A stretch of DNA of 64,000 bases from Chitinophaga niabensis (GCA_017849435.1 JAFIGY010000020.1:55425-119424); one strand, 5' to 3'. Shown: positions 1 to 10,047, counted from the first letter of the stretch. Made by a program: numbers and translations. The notes: generated from the letters alone by a model not told the origin.

Positions 1-1
1 G

Positions 2-811
2 GCGGGAGAATGGCCCGAAATACCGGAATGGGCGGCGGAAGCGGTAATGGCGTCCATCTTACAACAGGCGGCAGCAACGCGAATCGTGCCTTTCCGGAAG
101 CGAAGCTGGGTGAAGATCGCCGCAGCCCTTGTACCGATCGCCGGTATTACATCACTGATGATGCTGTATTATTCGCGCAGGGATGCGTTAAAACATTATG
201 TGAACAATTCAAGGGCAGTGCAAACCATTCAGCTGGCAGACGGTACCCTGATCCATCTCAACCAGCAGGCCCGCCTGTCTGTAAGTGCCAAAGACGGTCG
301 CGAAGTGTGGCTGGAGGGAGAAGCGTTCTTTTCTGTACAACAGCAGGCTGCCCGGCCTTTTGTAGTGCATGCCGTCAACATGCTGGACGTAACGGTACTG
401 GGCACAGCATTCAACGTGAATGCAAAGAAAGAAAAAACGCAGGTAGTACTCAATGCCGGCAGTGTAAAAGTGGGGGCAGGCAAGGCGGAAATGGTGCTCC
501 GGCCGGGTGAGATGGCGGACTATGACGCTGGTACCGGCAGGCTGTTAAGGCAGCCGGCAGACACCCTGCTCTATACTTCCTGGAAATACGACCTGATCGC
601 ATTCAGAGCGCAGTCATTGAAAGATGTATTACAAAAACTGAAAGAACAATACGGCTATGATGTGGTATTTGAACAACCGGATGTGGAAAAGCTGATCTTT
701 ACCGGCTATCTCGCATCCAATGATCTGCCACAGGCATTAACAACACTGGAACAGGCTTTTTCCATCAAGATCCGTTTACAAAACAACCAGATATACGTGA
801 ATACTAAATAA
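2..811 (+). CDS. FecR-family anti-sigma factor, 5' end cut by the window
   Basis: The reading frame is open from base 2, so the true start lies before the window; an internal ATG at 47 is not taken as the start. About 270 codons are visible. A basic segment is followed by one membrane helix (about 20 hydrophobic residues, coded near 125-180), then a periplasmic FecR domain and a C-terminal DUF4974-like domain ending in QIYVNTK. FecR proteins hold an ECF sigma factor inactive at the inner membrane and release it when an outer-membrane receptor signals. The SusC receptor 28 bases downstream carries the matching STN domain, so the two probably form one signalling relay. The sigma factor is expected just upstream but is not in view. 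Confidence 0.9.
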   Translation, partial: AGEWPEIPEWAAEAVMASILQQAAATRIVPFRKRSWVKIAAALVPIAGITSLMMLYYSRRDALKHYVNNSRAVQTIQLADGTLIHLNQQARLSVSAKDGREVWLEGEAFFSVQQQAARPFVVHAVNMLDVTVLGTAFNVNAKKEKTQVVLNAGSVKVGAGKAEMVLRPGEMADYDAGTGRLLRQPADTLLYTSWKYDLIAFRAQSLKDVLQKLKEQYGYDVVFEQPDVEKLIFTGYLASNDLPQALTTLEQAFSIKIRLQNNQIYVNTK

Positions 812-839
812 CGTTTCCAGCCTCCATCAAAATTACATT

Positions 840-3800
840 ATGAAAACAATCAGATCTATCAGTTCCAAACTGATAATGGTTATGCTATTGCTATGCTGTT
901 TACAACTCACCAATGCACAACCGGGCAAGGCGGGTACAGGTAAGAACAGTCCGGCTGCAGTGTCCCTTATCTCCGTAATCAACGAACTGGAAAACCGGTT
1001 CGATGTACGTTTCAACTACAACGCAGAATTACTGAAAGGCAAGCAGATCGTTCTTCCCAACACCAGTACTTTCAAAGCCACCAACATTGAAACCACGCTC
1101 AACCGGCATATCACTCCGCTGGGGCTTGTATGCAAAAAAATCGGCGGAAGGTTATACGTGGTGAAAGCAGATCAGCCATCCGACGAAAAAAACACGCTGA
1201 ACGTTGCCGCGGAAGTACAGCGCCAGACTGCAAAAGGCGTGGTGAAAGACTCCACCGGCAATGGTATCCCTGGCGTATCAGTGCACGTGAAAGGCACTTC
1301 CAAAGGCGTTTTGACGGACAAGAACGGACAATTCACCCTCGATAATGTAAATAACGGCGATGTGCTGGTTTTTACGCTGATAGGGTACGGTACTGTTGAA
1401 CACACGATAAATGGCCAACAAACCATTGCCATCGTAATGAAAGAATCCTCCATTGCCCTCGATCAGTTCGTTGTAACGGCGCTGGGCATTAAAAGACAGG
1501 AAAAAGCGCTTGGGTACGCGGTACAGAAAGTGAAAGGCGAAGCAGTACAAACTGTAAAAGGGGTAGACATGGCCACTTCATTGACGGGGCAGGTAGCAGG
1601 CCTCGTGGTGAAGAACTCCACCGAATTCTTTGCCAGACCCAGCATTGAATTGCGCGGTGAAGGCGCGCTGCTCGTGATAGACGGTGTGCCCTATGGCAAC
1701 ACTAACCTCCGCGATATTCCCTCTGACGACATCGAAAGCATCGACGTACTGAAAGGCCCCACCGCCTCTGCACTCTACGGATCCCGGGCCTCCGGCGGCG
1801 TGATCCTTATCACCACCAAGAAAGGCGCGGGCGAAGGCATTGCAGTATCCATCAACAGCAATACCATGCTGCAGACCGGATTCCTGGCCATCCCCAAAAC
1901 ACAATCCTCTTATGCCCGCGGACAGAACGGGAAGATCGATAACGATTATGTTTGGGGACCGAAACTGGATGCCGGGCAAACCGCCCGGGACTGGAACCCG
2001 GAAACTAAACAGTTTGAAGACAACCGGCCGCTTAATTCCATCGGCAAAAACAACCTGCGGAACTTCATGCAGCTGGGCGTGATCACTAATAATAACATCA
2101 GCGTTTCACAAGCCGGTAAGTACGGCAGCTTCCGCGCTTCGCTGAACCACATCTATAACAAAGGACAATTCCCGAATGCGAAGCTGAATATGTACAATTT
2201 CACCCTCGGCGGAGAACTCAAGGCTACGGATAAATTCTCGCTGGAAAGCCATGTAGGCATCAGCAAAAGAATGGCGCCGCAGATATGGGGCTCCGGTTAT
2301 GGCAACCAGGGATATATCTACCAGCTTACGATGTGGACCGGGCCGGAATATGATATCCGGCAGTACCGCGACTACTGGAAGGTGCCCAATCAGACGCAGA
2401 ACTGGATGTACACTAACTGGTACGACAATCCTTATCTGATCGCTTATGAAAAGCTCGATGCCGTTCAACAGAATACCGTGAATGCCAGTCTTACCGCTAA
2501 CTACAAATTCACACCCGATCTCAACCTGTTGTTGCGGGTAGGCTATGATGTATATGACAACAAAGAAACCTTCACCAACCCCACCTCCAACATCTTCTCC
2601 ACCCGCGGCGGCTGGAATGCCAAAGGTCTTTACCGGATCGATAAAGCGTATGGCTGGAGCACGAATGACGACATCATGTTGAGTTATAAAAAGACCGTAC
2701 GTGATTTTACTTTTGATGTGATGGCTGGCGGTACCATCTACTATTGGGTAGATGAAACCCTTTCCGCCAGTACAAAGAACGGGCTTACGGCTCCTACTTT
2801 CTTTTCCCTCGCAGGTTCCGTAGAACCTCCCACCATCACACCCGGTTATGGCAGCCGGCAAGTGAACAGCTTGTATGGCAGAGCTTCCATCGGTTGGAAG
2901 AATGCGCTCTTTATTGATGCTACTGGTCGTAATGACTGGAACTCCGCACAGCCAAAGGAGAGCAGAGCCTACTTCTACCCTTCCATCGGCTCCAGCGTGG
3001 TGCTGTCAGAATTATTCAAACTGCCGGATTTTATTGATATGTGGAAAATACGTGGTTCCTGGGCTACCTTTAAAACACCCGCCGGCGTATACGCCATCAA
3101 CCGCCTGTATTCCACTACCACCGCTGCCTGGAACACCCTCAACTCTGCCAGCTATCCCGGCAGCCTTCTGGGCGGCAGTCTCCTCCCCAGCTCACAGCGC
3201 ACCTGGGAGATCGGTACGGCGGCTTACTTTTTCAGGAAGCGCCTGAATGTGGACGTAGCTTATTTCAACAAATATTACTACAACCAACAGACCTCTGTTT
3301 CCATTCCCAACTCCTCCGGCTTCTCATCCACCCTTGTTAACACCAACGAAACGGTGGTACGCAAAGGCCTCGAAATCACGTTATCCGGCTCCGTTATTAA
3401 ACAGAAAGGATTCGAATGGGTGTCTACCGTGAACTTCTCCAATCAACACCGCTATTACAGGAATCTGGACTCCCTGTACTCCGCAAAGAGCCCCTGGGTG
3501 AAGAGCGGCGGGCGTATGGACAACTATACGGACAACTACTGGCTGAGAGATCCTGACGGCAATGTGATCCACAACAATGGCATGCCCATGCTGAGCGATT
3601 ACTCAAAACAATATGGCTATACCGATCCCACATTCAGCCTCGGTTTCATCAACTCCTTCTATATCGGGAATTTCACGGTAGGACTGAATATCGATGGGCG
3701 CATCGGAGGCCTCATGTACAATTATATCAACGACAAGATGTTTGATACCGGTACGCACCCTGACACAGACAATCCCTGGCGCTATGACGAGGTTGTGAAC

Positions 3801-4187
3801 GGGAAGAAGAACTATGTGGGCCAGGGAGTGAAAGTGGTTTCCGGTACCGTTACGTTCGACAACTTCGGCAACATCACCAGCGATACCCGTAAATACGCCA
3901 CGAATGATGTGCAGGTATCTTACCAGGACTATACACAAAAATTCCGGGCCGGCGATTATGGCGTACAGAAGAAAAGCTTTGTGAAAGTACGCGAAGTATC
4001 CGTAGGCTACCGGTTTCCTTCAAGGATACTGGGCAAATCCGGCATTAAGAATGCATCCGTTGCCCTCACAGCGCAGAATATGTTCCTCTTTACCAAATTC
4101 CGTTTCTCCGATCCGGATGTGGACAACGAAAACCTGAACTCACCTTCCCAAAGGATGGTGGGCATCAACTTTAAAGTAGGGTTCTAA
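840..4187 (+). CDS. SusC/RagA-family TonB-dependent receptor with STN signalling domain
   Basis: An outer-membrane, TonB-powered transporter for oligosaccharides or similar ligands, 1115 residues. In order: signal peptide ending near TNAQ, STN (secretin/TonB short N-terminal) domain at about 40-110, carboxypeptidase-regulatory-like beta domain at about 130-190 (GIPGVSVHVKGTSKG), plug domain with the SusC-type GSRASGGVILITTKKG motif, and a long C-terminal barrel ending in GINFKVGF. The STN domain is the part that touches FecR in trans-envelope signalling, which fits the FecR gene directly before it. The SusD partner follows after 32 bases. The substrate cannot be told from sequence, since no glycoside hydrolase lies in the same operon. 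Confidence 0.95.
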   Translation: MKTIRSISSKLIMVMLLLCCLQLTNAQPGKAGTGKNSPAAVSLISVINELENRFDVRFNYNAELLKGKQIVLPNTSTFKATNIETTLNRHITPLGLVCKKIGGRLYVVKADQPSDEKNTLNVAAEVQRQTAKGVVKDSTGNGIPGVSVHVKGTSKGVLTDKNGQFTLDNVNNGDVLVFTLIGYGTVEHTINGQQTIAIVMKESSIALDQFVVTALGIKRQEKALGYAVQKVKGEAVQTVKGVDMATSLTGQVAGLVVKNSTEFFARPSIELRGEGALLVIDGVPYGNTNLRDIPSDDIESIDVLKGPTASALYGSRASGGVILITTKKGAGEGIAVSINSNTMLQTGFLAIPKTQSSYARGQNGKIDNDYVWGPKLDAGQTARDWNPETKQFEDNRPLNSIGKNNLRNFMQLGVITNNNISVSQAGKYGSFRASLNHIYNKGQFPNAKLNMYNFTLGGELKATDKFSLESHVGISKRMAPQIWGSGYGNQGYIYQLTMWTGPEYDIRQYRDYWKVPNQTQNWMYTNWYDNPYLIAYEKLDAVQQNTVNASLTANYKFTPDLNLLLRVGYDVYDNKETFTNPTSNIFSTRGGWNAKGLYRIDKAYGWSTNDDIMLSYKKTVRDFTFDVMAGGTIYYWVDETLSASTKNGLTAPTFFSLAGSVEPPTITPGYGSRQVNSLYGRASIGWKNALFIDATGRNDWNSAQPKESRAYFYPSIGSSVVLSELFKLPDFIDMWKIRGSWATFKTPAGVYAINRLYSTTTAAWNTLNSASYPGSLLGGSLLPSSQRTWEIGTAAYFFRKRLNVDVAYFNKYYYNQQTSVSIPNSSGFSSTLVNTNETVVRKGLEITLSGSVIKQKGFEWVSTVNFSNQHRYYRNLDSLYSAKSPWVKSGGRMDNYTDNYWLRDPDGNVIHNNGMPMLSDYSKQYGYTDPTFSLGFINSFYIGNFTVGLNIDGRIGGLMYNYINDKMFDTGTHPDTDNPWRYDEVVNGKKNYVGQGVKVVSGTVTFDNFGNITSDTRKYATNDVQVSYQDYTQKFRAGDYGVQKKSFVKVREVSVGYRFPSRILGKSGIKNASVALTAQNMFLFTKFRFSDPDVDNENLNSPSQRMVGINFKVGF

Positions 4188-4219
4188 TCGCTGTATCATT
4201 CAATCTAAAAGTTACCGAC

Positions 4220-5773
4220 ATGAAACGTCAACACATTGCATATATCTTATCCATCCCGCTGGCGATGATCCTGGGCACGGGATGTTCCAAATTCGACAAG
4301 ATCAATACCAATCCGAACCGCACTACGCAGGTAAGCTCCGCGATGTTGGCCACCAACATGATCCTCAGCGTCACAAGGGGCACCATCAGCAGTACAAAAT
4401 CCTTCATGCAACCCTACCTCCTCGGGAAATATCTCACCTGGGGGGAAGGACAGGAAAATTTCCAGTATAACAAACTCGGAAGAACGGATTTCGGTCGATA
4501 TACCCTGCTGCGCAACATCCCTCCGATGATCGCCGCCGCCACAGACGAGAACCAGCGGAGATCTTACCGGGCGCTGGGCTTTTTCATGCGCGCCTGGCAG
4601 TTCTTCTGGACCACCATGCAGGTAGGGGACGTTCCCTATTCCGAAGCGATAAAAGGGGAATCCGACAACATCATCCAACCGCGTTACGATTCGCAGAAAG
4701 CCGTATTCCAGGGGATCATCAACGAACTGGACAGTGCCAATGCACTGTTTGCACAGGGCGCTGATTTCGCCGGGGATCCCATCTACAACGGCAAAGCGGA
4801 TAACTGGCGCAGACTGGCGAATAGCTTCCAGCTGCATGTACTGATCAATCTGTACAAGAAAACAGGGGATGCTGATCTGAAAGTGATCGAACGTTTTAAA
4901 GATGTGGCCAGCCGCCCGCTGATGCGTTCCTACCAGGATAATTTTGCGCTGACCTATAATGCCACTGCCGGCCAGAACTATCCCTGGTCAGATGTACCGG
5001 CAGGTTCAGGGAACTCCTTCGTGAAATCCAACTACACGATGCTCACCACCACCCTCATCGATCCGCTGAAGGCGATGGGCGACCGTCGGTTGTTCTATTA
5101 CGCAAAACCTTCTCCTGTCAAGATCGCAGCCGGCAAATCGCAATCCGACTGGGATGCGTACCTTGGCGCGGAGCCATCCAATTCCTTCCCAACACTACAG
5201 ACCATGCGGGTTTCCAAAGATTACTCCGACCTCAACAACCGCTATGTGAATCTCGTGAATGCAGAACCCGTGAGTGTATTCAGTTACCAGGAGCAGCAAT
5301 TCATTCTCGCAGAAGCTGCCATCCGTGGCTGGATCGCAGGAACGCCGGCGCAGGATTACTATGCCGCCGGCATTACCAACGCCATGAAGTTCACGGCTTC
5401 CTATACGCCGGACCTCGCGGATTATCATCACAACATGAAAATAGATGACAATTACATCCTGAACTATGTAACCGCCAATGTGCTCACAGGTACCGTGCAA
5501 AACCAGCTGCAGCAGATCATCGTGCAGAAATATATCGCAGGATTCCTGCAAGGCGCCAACTACAACGCCTGGTTTGAGCAGCGGCGCACCGGTTACCCGG
5601 TGTTTGTGTTGAATCCCGGTACAAACCTGAACACTCCTACCACACAGTTCCCCTTGCGCTGGCTGTATCCTTCCAACGAATTGAGCTATAACAATAAAAA
5701 CCTGGGTGACGCCATCCAGCGCCAGTTCAATGGAAGTGATAATGTGAACGGGGTGATGTGGATATTGAATTAG
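4220..5773 (+). CDS. SusD/RagB-like outer-membrane lipoprotein
   Basis: Surface lipoprotein that caps the SusC barrel and captures the ligand. The signal peptide ends in a lipobox (ILGTGC, lipidated Cys22), followed by the typical SKFDKINTNPN start of the SusD-like group (SusD_2 type). It is 517 residues, the usual length. It follows the SusC gene by 32 bases and precedes a strong terminator, so FecR-SusC-SusD look like one transcription unit. The helical C-terminal half contains a conserved-looking EQQFILAEAAIRGW segment. Family assignment is firm; the substrate is unknown. Confidence 0.92.
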   Translation: MKRQHIAYILSIPLAMILGTGCSKFDKINTNPNRTTQVSSAMLATNMILSVTRGTISSTKSFMQPYLLGKYLTWGEGQENFQYNKLGRTDFGRYTLLRNIPPMIAAATDENQRRSYRALGFFMRAWQFFWTTMQVGDVPYSEAIKGESDNIIQPRYDSQKAVFQGIINELDSANALFAQGADFAGDPIYNGKADNWRRLANSFQLHVLINLYKKTGDADLKVIERFKDVASRPLMRSYQDNFALTYNATAGQNYPWSDVPAGSGNSFVKSNYTMLTTTLIDPLKAMGDRRLFYYAKPSPVKIAAGKSQSDWDAYLGAEPSNSFPTLQTMRVSKDYSDLNNRYVNLVNAEPVSVFSYQEQQFILAEAAIRGWIAGTPAQDYYAAGITNAMKFTASYTPDLADYHHNMKIDDNYILNYVTANVLTGTVQNQLQQIIVQKYIAGFLQGANYNAWFEQRRTGYPVFVLNPGTNLNTPTTQFPLRWLYPSNELSYNNKNLGDAIQRQFNGSDNVNGVMWILN

Positions 5774-5796
5774 TCGTTCTTCCTATGCCACATACA

Positions 5797-5831
5797 GGCT
5801 CCGCGGGCTTCGGTCTGCGGGGCCTTTTTTT
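5797..5831 (+). terminator. Rho-independent terminator after the first SusCD operon
   Basis: GGCTCCGC pairs with GCGGGGCC (one G-T wobble) around a loop containing CTTCGG, followed by seven T. The T tract touches the stop codon of the convergent GH130 gene. Confidence 0.85.
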
Positions 5832-7293
5832 ATCCTTCTTTGATCTTGTTAAAAAGTTTTTCCAGTTTAACGGTGGCAAAAGAAGATGCGTAGTCAGACA
5901 ATCCATAGGGTATGATCAGCTCATCATTATGGATCAACGCTCCGCATGAGTACAGTACATTCGGCACATACCCTTCCCGCTCGTCTTTATTCGGCACCAG
6001 CAAAGGCTCCTTCAACCTTCCGATCTCTATTTTTGGATCGTCGAGATCCAGCAACGTAGCGCCGAGGCAATATGTACGCATAGGTCCCACTCCATGCGTG
6101 ATCATCAGCCAGCCATGCGGTGTTTCGATAGGTGATCCGCAATTCCCCATCTGCACGAATTCCCAGGGATACTTGGGCGTCTGCAATATCTCCGGGTTCT
6201 CCCAAACATTGATCCTGTGCGAATACATGATATAGTTATTCATCCCGTCTATGCGGGACATCATGGCGTATTTGCCCCTGATCTTGCGGGGGAACAACGC
6301 CAGGTTCTTGTTCTGCGCACCCTCGCCGTAAAGCGGCATGATATTGAAATGATAGAAATCCCTTGTCTGCAAAAGCTTCGGCTGTATCGTTACGCCGTCA
6401 AATGCAGTATAGGTGGCATAATAAGTAACGCCACTGTTGTCCCCTACATACTTCACAAAACGCGCATCCTCGATCCCGCGGCTCTCGGCCTCGGAGAACG
6501 GGAAGATCACGCGGTCGGAGATATCGGTATCCAGCGAGAAATTGATCTCGTAATAAGAATCCGCCAGCCACAACAGCCTTTCCAGATTACGTTTCAACAG
6601 ATGGTCCACCTGATACCGTTGCTGCATATCCCGGATCACCTGCTTGAGTGCGGTGTATTCAAAAGTATCCGGCAGATTATCGCTCACATCGCGGATAACG
6701 GAATCGGGCAGTTTGATGGATACAGCGTTCTGGAAAAAGACGTTCTTCTGGTAAAGGGTGTTGCGGATAATATCCGGCTCATCCACATAATTGCCGGCCG
6801 GCACCAGGTTGATCTCGTTGGCTTTGTTGATGGTGCCGCGGCGAAAAACGATGGAAGAGATATGTCCCTCCCCCACTGCACGAAAACTCAGGATCACCCG
6901 CTTTTCGCCTTCCTCCAGCCCGCTCTGGTCCACATCTTCCACAATGGAAGGATTGAAGAAAGCCGCGGATTCGATAGAGAATTCATTGGTAAAAAACGAT
7001 CCGATCAGCAGCTTGCGTTTGGTATCCAATGTAGCGGGATCGATCTTCATGGCTACGAAGATCCCCCGTAGTTTGTCCGCATGCCGGTCAAAAATACGGG
7101 TGATGTTACGATGTCGTTTGGAGAACTCCCGGAGTATAGGCGTGATAGTGATATCCACCTCAGCATCCGACATTTCCATTACGCGTTGGATGATGCCCTT
7201 AGCCCGGGCATCACCATTAAAGAAAAATCTGGCTACAACGCGTTTCAGATCAGGGCTTACCTTCGTCTGCTGTCTTACAATTGATAATCGCAT
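5830..7293 (-). CDS. GH130-type glycoside phosphorylase/hydrolase
   Basis: Resembles the GH130 family, which attacks beta-mannosides by phosphorolysis or hydrolysis. The five-bladed beta-propeller core fills roughly the last 300 residues. The motif GIEDARF carries the Asp expected to be the general acid, and MGNCGSPIETPHGW and THGVG lie in the C-terminal blades. About 180 N-terminal residues precede the core, longer than the classic 300-350-residue phosphorylases and like the long GH130-related proteins of Bacteroidota. The start is the ATG at 7293; a TTG three codons earlier is also possible. No signal peptide, so cytoplasmic. It lies 51 bases after glgC on the same strand and appears to be the last gene of the glgA-glgC operon. 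Phosphorylase versus hydrolase is undecided. Confidence 0.8.
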   Translation of the reverse strand: MRLSIVRQQTKVSPDLKRVVARFFFNGDARAKGIIQRVMEMSDAEVDITITPILREFSKRHRNITRIFDRHADKLRGIFVAMKIDPATLDTKRKLLIGSFFTNEFSIESAAFFNPSIVEDVDQSGLEEGEKRVILSFRAVGEGHISSIVFRRGTINKANEINLVPAGNYVDEPDIIRNTLYQKNVFFQNAVSIKLPDSVIRDVSDNLPDTFEYTALKQVIRDMQQRYQVDHLLKRNLERLLWLADSYYEINFSLDTDISDRVIFPFSEAESRGIEDARFVKYVGDNSGVTYYATYTAFDGVTIQPKLLQTRDFYHFNIMPLYGEGAQNKNLALFPRKIRGKYAMMSRIDGMNNYIMYSHRINVWENPEILQTPKYPWEFVQMGNCGSPIETPHGWLMITHGVGPMRTYCLGATLLDLDDPKIEIGRLKEPLLVPNKDEREGYVPNVLYSCGALIHNDELIIPYGLSDYASSFATVKLEKLFNKIKEG

Positions 7294-7344
7294 AAACCTC
7301 AATTTTAAGCATCCAAACAGATCGTGGCCCCGATGAACCTGCCG

Positions 7345-8619
7345 CTAACGGCACTGGAATCCATCGGGCAGCACTGCACCTTTCTTCACAACTACAATGC
7401 CATCTTTTACCGTGTACTTCTCGAAATCACCATCCTCCATATGTTTACCGCCATTGATCCGTACATCGTTCCCGATGCAGGCATTTTTATCGATAATGGC
7501 ATTGTTGATATAGCACCGCTCACCGATCCCCATGGGCGGGTGTCCTTTCGCGAGGGCATTATTGATCTCGTCCAGCGTCTGATAAATGTCGTTCCCCATA
7601 AGGTAGCTGTTGCTGATGGTCGTTCCTTTCCCGATACGGGTGCGGATGCCCACTACACAACGCTCCAGCCGACTGGCATGAATGATACAGCCGTCCGCGA
7701 TCATGGTCTTTTCCAGTGTGGTACCGGAGATCTTGGCCGGCGGCAGCATACGGGCGCGGGAGAAGATGGTTTGACGATTGTCGAAGAGGTTGAACTGCGG
7801 GATCTCATCGGTAAGACCAAGGTTGGCCTCGAAGAAAGAGGAGATATTCCCGATATCAGTCCAGTACCCTTCGTATTGAAAGCTCAATACTTTATGCTTG
7901 TCGATGGAATTGGGAATGATCTCCTTCCCGAAATCCGTCGCTTCCGCCTGCTGGGTCAACAGGTCGAACAGCAATTGCTTGTTGAAGATGTAGATTCCCA
8001 TGGAAGCGAGGTACACCCTGCCTTCACGCTGCATTTCCGGGCTCACCTCGGAGGTCCAGTCCGGCAGCAGGTCCTTCTTCGGCTTCTCGATGAAAGCGGA
8101 AATAAAACTGTCCTCGTTCGTTTTCAGGATACCGAACTCCGTGGCCTCCTTCGCATGCACGGGGATAGTAGCGATGGAAATATCCGCTCCCTTCTCGATA
8201 TGATGTTTGATCATCTCCCGGAAATCCATCTGGTACAGCTGGTCACCCGAGAGGATAAGGGCGTATTCGAACTCGAAATTCTCCAGGTGGCGGAGGGTCT
8301 GCCGTACGGCATCCGCGGTACCCTGGAACCAGGTAGGGTTGTCCGGCGTTTGCTCCGCCGCCAGAATGTCTACAAAAGCCTTGCTGAAATGAGAAAAATG
8401 ATACGTGTTCTTGATGTGCTTGTTCAACGATGCGGAATTGAACTGGGTGAGTACAAAAATACGATGCAGGTCGGCATTGAGGCAATTGGAAATGGGGATG
8501 TCCACCAAACGGTATTTTCCGGCAACAGGCACGGCCGGTTTACTGCGACTGCGGGTCAGGGGATACAACCGGGTACCGGCGCCCCCACCAAGGATGATAG
8601 AGATGACTGCATTAGACAT
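7345..8619 (-). CDS. glgC: glucose-1-phosphate adenylyltransferase
   Basis: Makes ADP-glucose from ATP and glucose-1-phosphate, the committed step of bacterial glycogen synthesis. The N-terminal nucleotidyltransferase domain begins with GGGAGTRLYPLTRSRSKPAV and continues with VDIPISNCLNADL. Further motifs are GTADAVRQ, SGDQLYQMD and FIEKPK. The C-terminal part is a left-handed beta-helix with hexapeptide-like repeats (IADGCIIHASRLERCVVG). Length, 424 residues, is normal for GlgC. It starts only 8 bases after the stop of glgA, so the two are surely co-transcribed and together supply and use ADP-glucose. Confidence 0.95.
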   Translation of the reverse strand: MSNAVISIILGGGAGTRLYPLTRSRSKPAVPVAGKYRLVDIPISNCLNADLHRIFVLTQFNSASLNKHIKNTYHFSHFSKAFVDILAAEQTPDNPTWFQGTADAVRQTLRHLENFEFEYALILSGDQLYQMDFREMIKHHIEKGADISIATIPVHAKEATEFGILKTNEDSFISAFIEKPKKDLLPDWTSEVSPEMQREGRVYLASMGIYIFNKQLLFDLLTQQAEATDFGKEIIPNSIDKHKVLSFQYEGYWTDIGNISSFFEANLGLTDEIPQFNLFDNRQTIFSRARMLPPAKISGTTLEKTMIADGCIIHASRLERCVVGIRTRIGKGTTISNSYLMGNDIYQTLDEINNALAKGHPPMGIGERCYINNAIIDKNACIGNDVRINGGKHMEDGDFEKYTVKDGIVVVKKGAVLPDGFQCR

Positions 8620-8627
8620 AACGTAAT

Positions 8628-10043
8628 TTATTTAAGGCTGGTGTATAGATCAATATAGTGCTGCGCTGCTTTATCCCAGGAATGGTCCAGCTGCATGACC
8701 GTTTTCCTGATCTTTGAAAATTTTGTTTTGCTGTCATGTAATTCAAGCGCCCGGCTAATGGCGTGACAAACGTCCGCTACCGATGCCTGCATAAACCGTA
8801 TCCCGAAACCACCCGCATCCCCGAAATCGGTCACGGTGTCCCGCAGGCCGCCGGTGGCACGCACAATGGGTATCGTTCCGTAACGCATGGCGTACATCTG
8901 GTTCAGGCCGCATGGCTCCACGCGGGAAGGCATCAACAGGAAGTCAGCCCCTGCATACATCTGATGGGAAAGCGTTTCGTTATAACCGATATATACATTA
9001 AAGTGTTCACCCGCATACTGCTTTGCCTGTTCCAGCATCCACTCCACATGCGGGTCTCCGCTGCCGAGGATGAGAAAATTCAGGGCGTTGGGATGTTCAT
9101 GCAGAGAACGGCCGATGATCTCCGGCAGAAGGTCCGCACCTTTATCCCCCACCAGTCTTCCAATGAAAACAAACAAAGGCAGTTCCGGGTTGAGACCGAA
9201 GGCTTCACATAACTTTAATTTATTGGCTTTCTTTCCTGCGGCAACGTCTTTCTCCGTATACATGTCCGAGATCATCGCATCCGTGGCAGGGTTCCATACT
9301 TTATCGTCGATCCCGTTGAGAATGCCCATGGCTTTACCTCTTTCCGTGCTCAACAGGCTTTCCAGGCCATTGGCATGGTTGATCAGTTCTTCCATATAGC
9401 TCGGCGAAACCGTATTGACCTTCCAGGCGCATTTGACCGCCGCTGCCAGGGGATTGATAGCGCCGTTCCAGTCCAGCATCCCGCTTTTCCAGAGGTCGAA
9501 CGAAGGAATGAGATAAAGTTTGTCCCACCCGAACTGTCCCTGATACTGCGCATTGTGAATGGTCAGCACCGTGCCGATATCCCGCAGCCGGCTGTATTTA
9601 TAACCATAAAGCAACAGGAAAGGAATGAAACCGGTATGATGATCATGGCAATGGATCACATCCGGCTGATGCTGCCATTCGTTGAGCCAGTCCAGTACCG
9701 CGATCTGAAAAGCAAGAAAACGCTCCGTGTCATTAGGGTAACCATAAACACCCGGTGTATCCAGCAATCCCGGTATATCCACCTGGTACAGATCAAATCC
9801 CAGTACGTTGGAAACCTCCTTCCAGACGTTAAAATGAAACCATGCGTGCCCCAGCCATAAACCACCCTGGTGCACCAGTTCAAAAGAATGTGCCTCTCTG
9901 AATCTGGTCTGATATGCCGGCATCACTACTTTGGCAATTGTTCCTGCCTGCTGCTGATATTTCGGCAAAGCACCCACCACATCTCCCAAACCACCCACTT
10001 TCGCCACCGGGTAACATTCCGCGCTAACGTGTAAAATCTCCAT
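8628..10043 (-). CDS. glgA: glycogen synthase (ADP-glucose type, GT5)
   Basis: Transfers glucose from ADP-glucose to the growing alpha-1,4-glucan. The KVGGLGDVVGALPKY stretch near residue 16 is the nucleotide-binding KxGGL motif of GT5. The C-terminal Rossmann domain has FIGRLVGDKGADLL and EPCGLNQMYAMRYGTIPIV, with the catalytic Glu region. 471 residues, a normal length. First gene of the minus-strand operon glgA-glgC-GH130. The region upstream contains two direct repeats (10048-10082). No glycogen branching or debranching enzyme is encoded in the window. Confidence 0.95.
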   Translation of the reverse strand: MEILHVSAECYPVAKVGGLGDVVGALPKYQQQAGTIAKVVMPAYQTRFREAHSFELVHQGGLWLGHAWFHFNVWKEVSNVLGFDLYQVDIPGLLDTPGVYGYPNDTERFLAFQIAVLDWLNEWQHQPDVIHCHDHHTGFIPFLLLYGYKYSRLRDIGTVLTIHNAQYQGQFGWDKLYLIPSFDLWKSGMLDWNGAINPLAAAVKCAWKVNTVSPSYMEELINHANGLESLLSTERGKAMGILNGIDDKVWNPATDAMISDMYTEKDVAAGKKANKLKLCEAFGLNPELPLFVFIGRLVGDKGADLLPEIIGRSLHEHPNALNFLILGSGDPHVEWMLEQAKQYAGEHFNVYIGYNETLSHQMYAGADFLLMPSRVEPCGLNQMYAMRYGTIPIVRATGGLRDTVTDFGDAGGFGIRFMQASVADVCHAISRALELHDSKTKFSKIRKTVMQLDHSWDKAAQHYIDLYTSLK

Positions 10044-10047
10044 ATGT

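Noticed and set aside
6217-7071. Long open frame on the plus strand opposite the GH130 gene
   Set aside because: It is the complement of a well-supported gene with clear GH130 motifs; its translation has no domain, and its start has no leader.
7324-8658. 444-residue frame opposite glgC
   Set aside because: glgC motifs are certain on the other strand, and long antisense frames arise here from codon bias.
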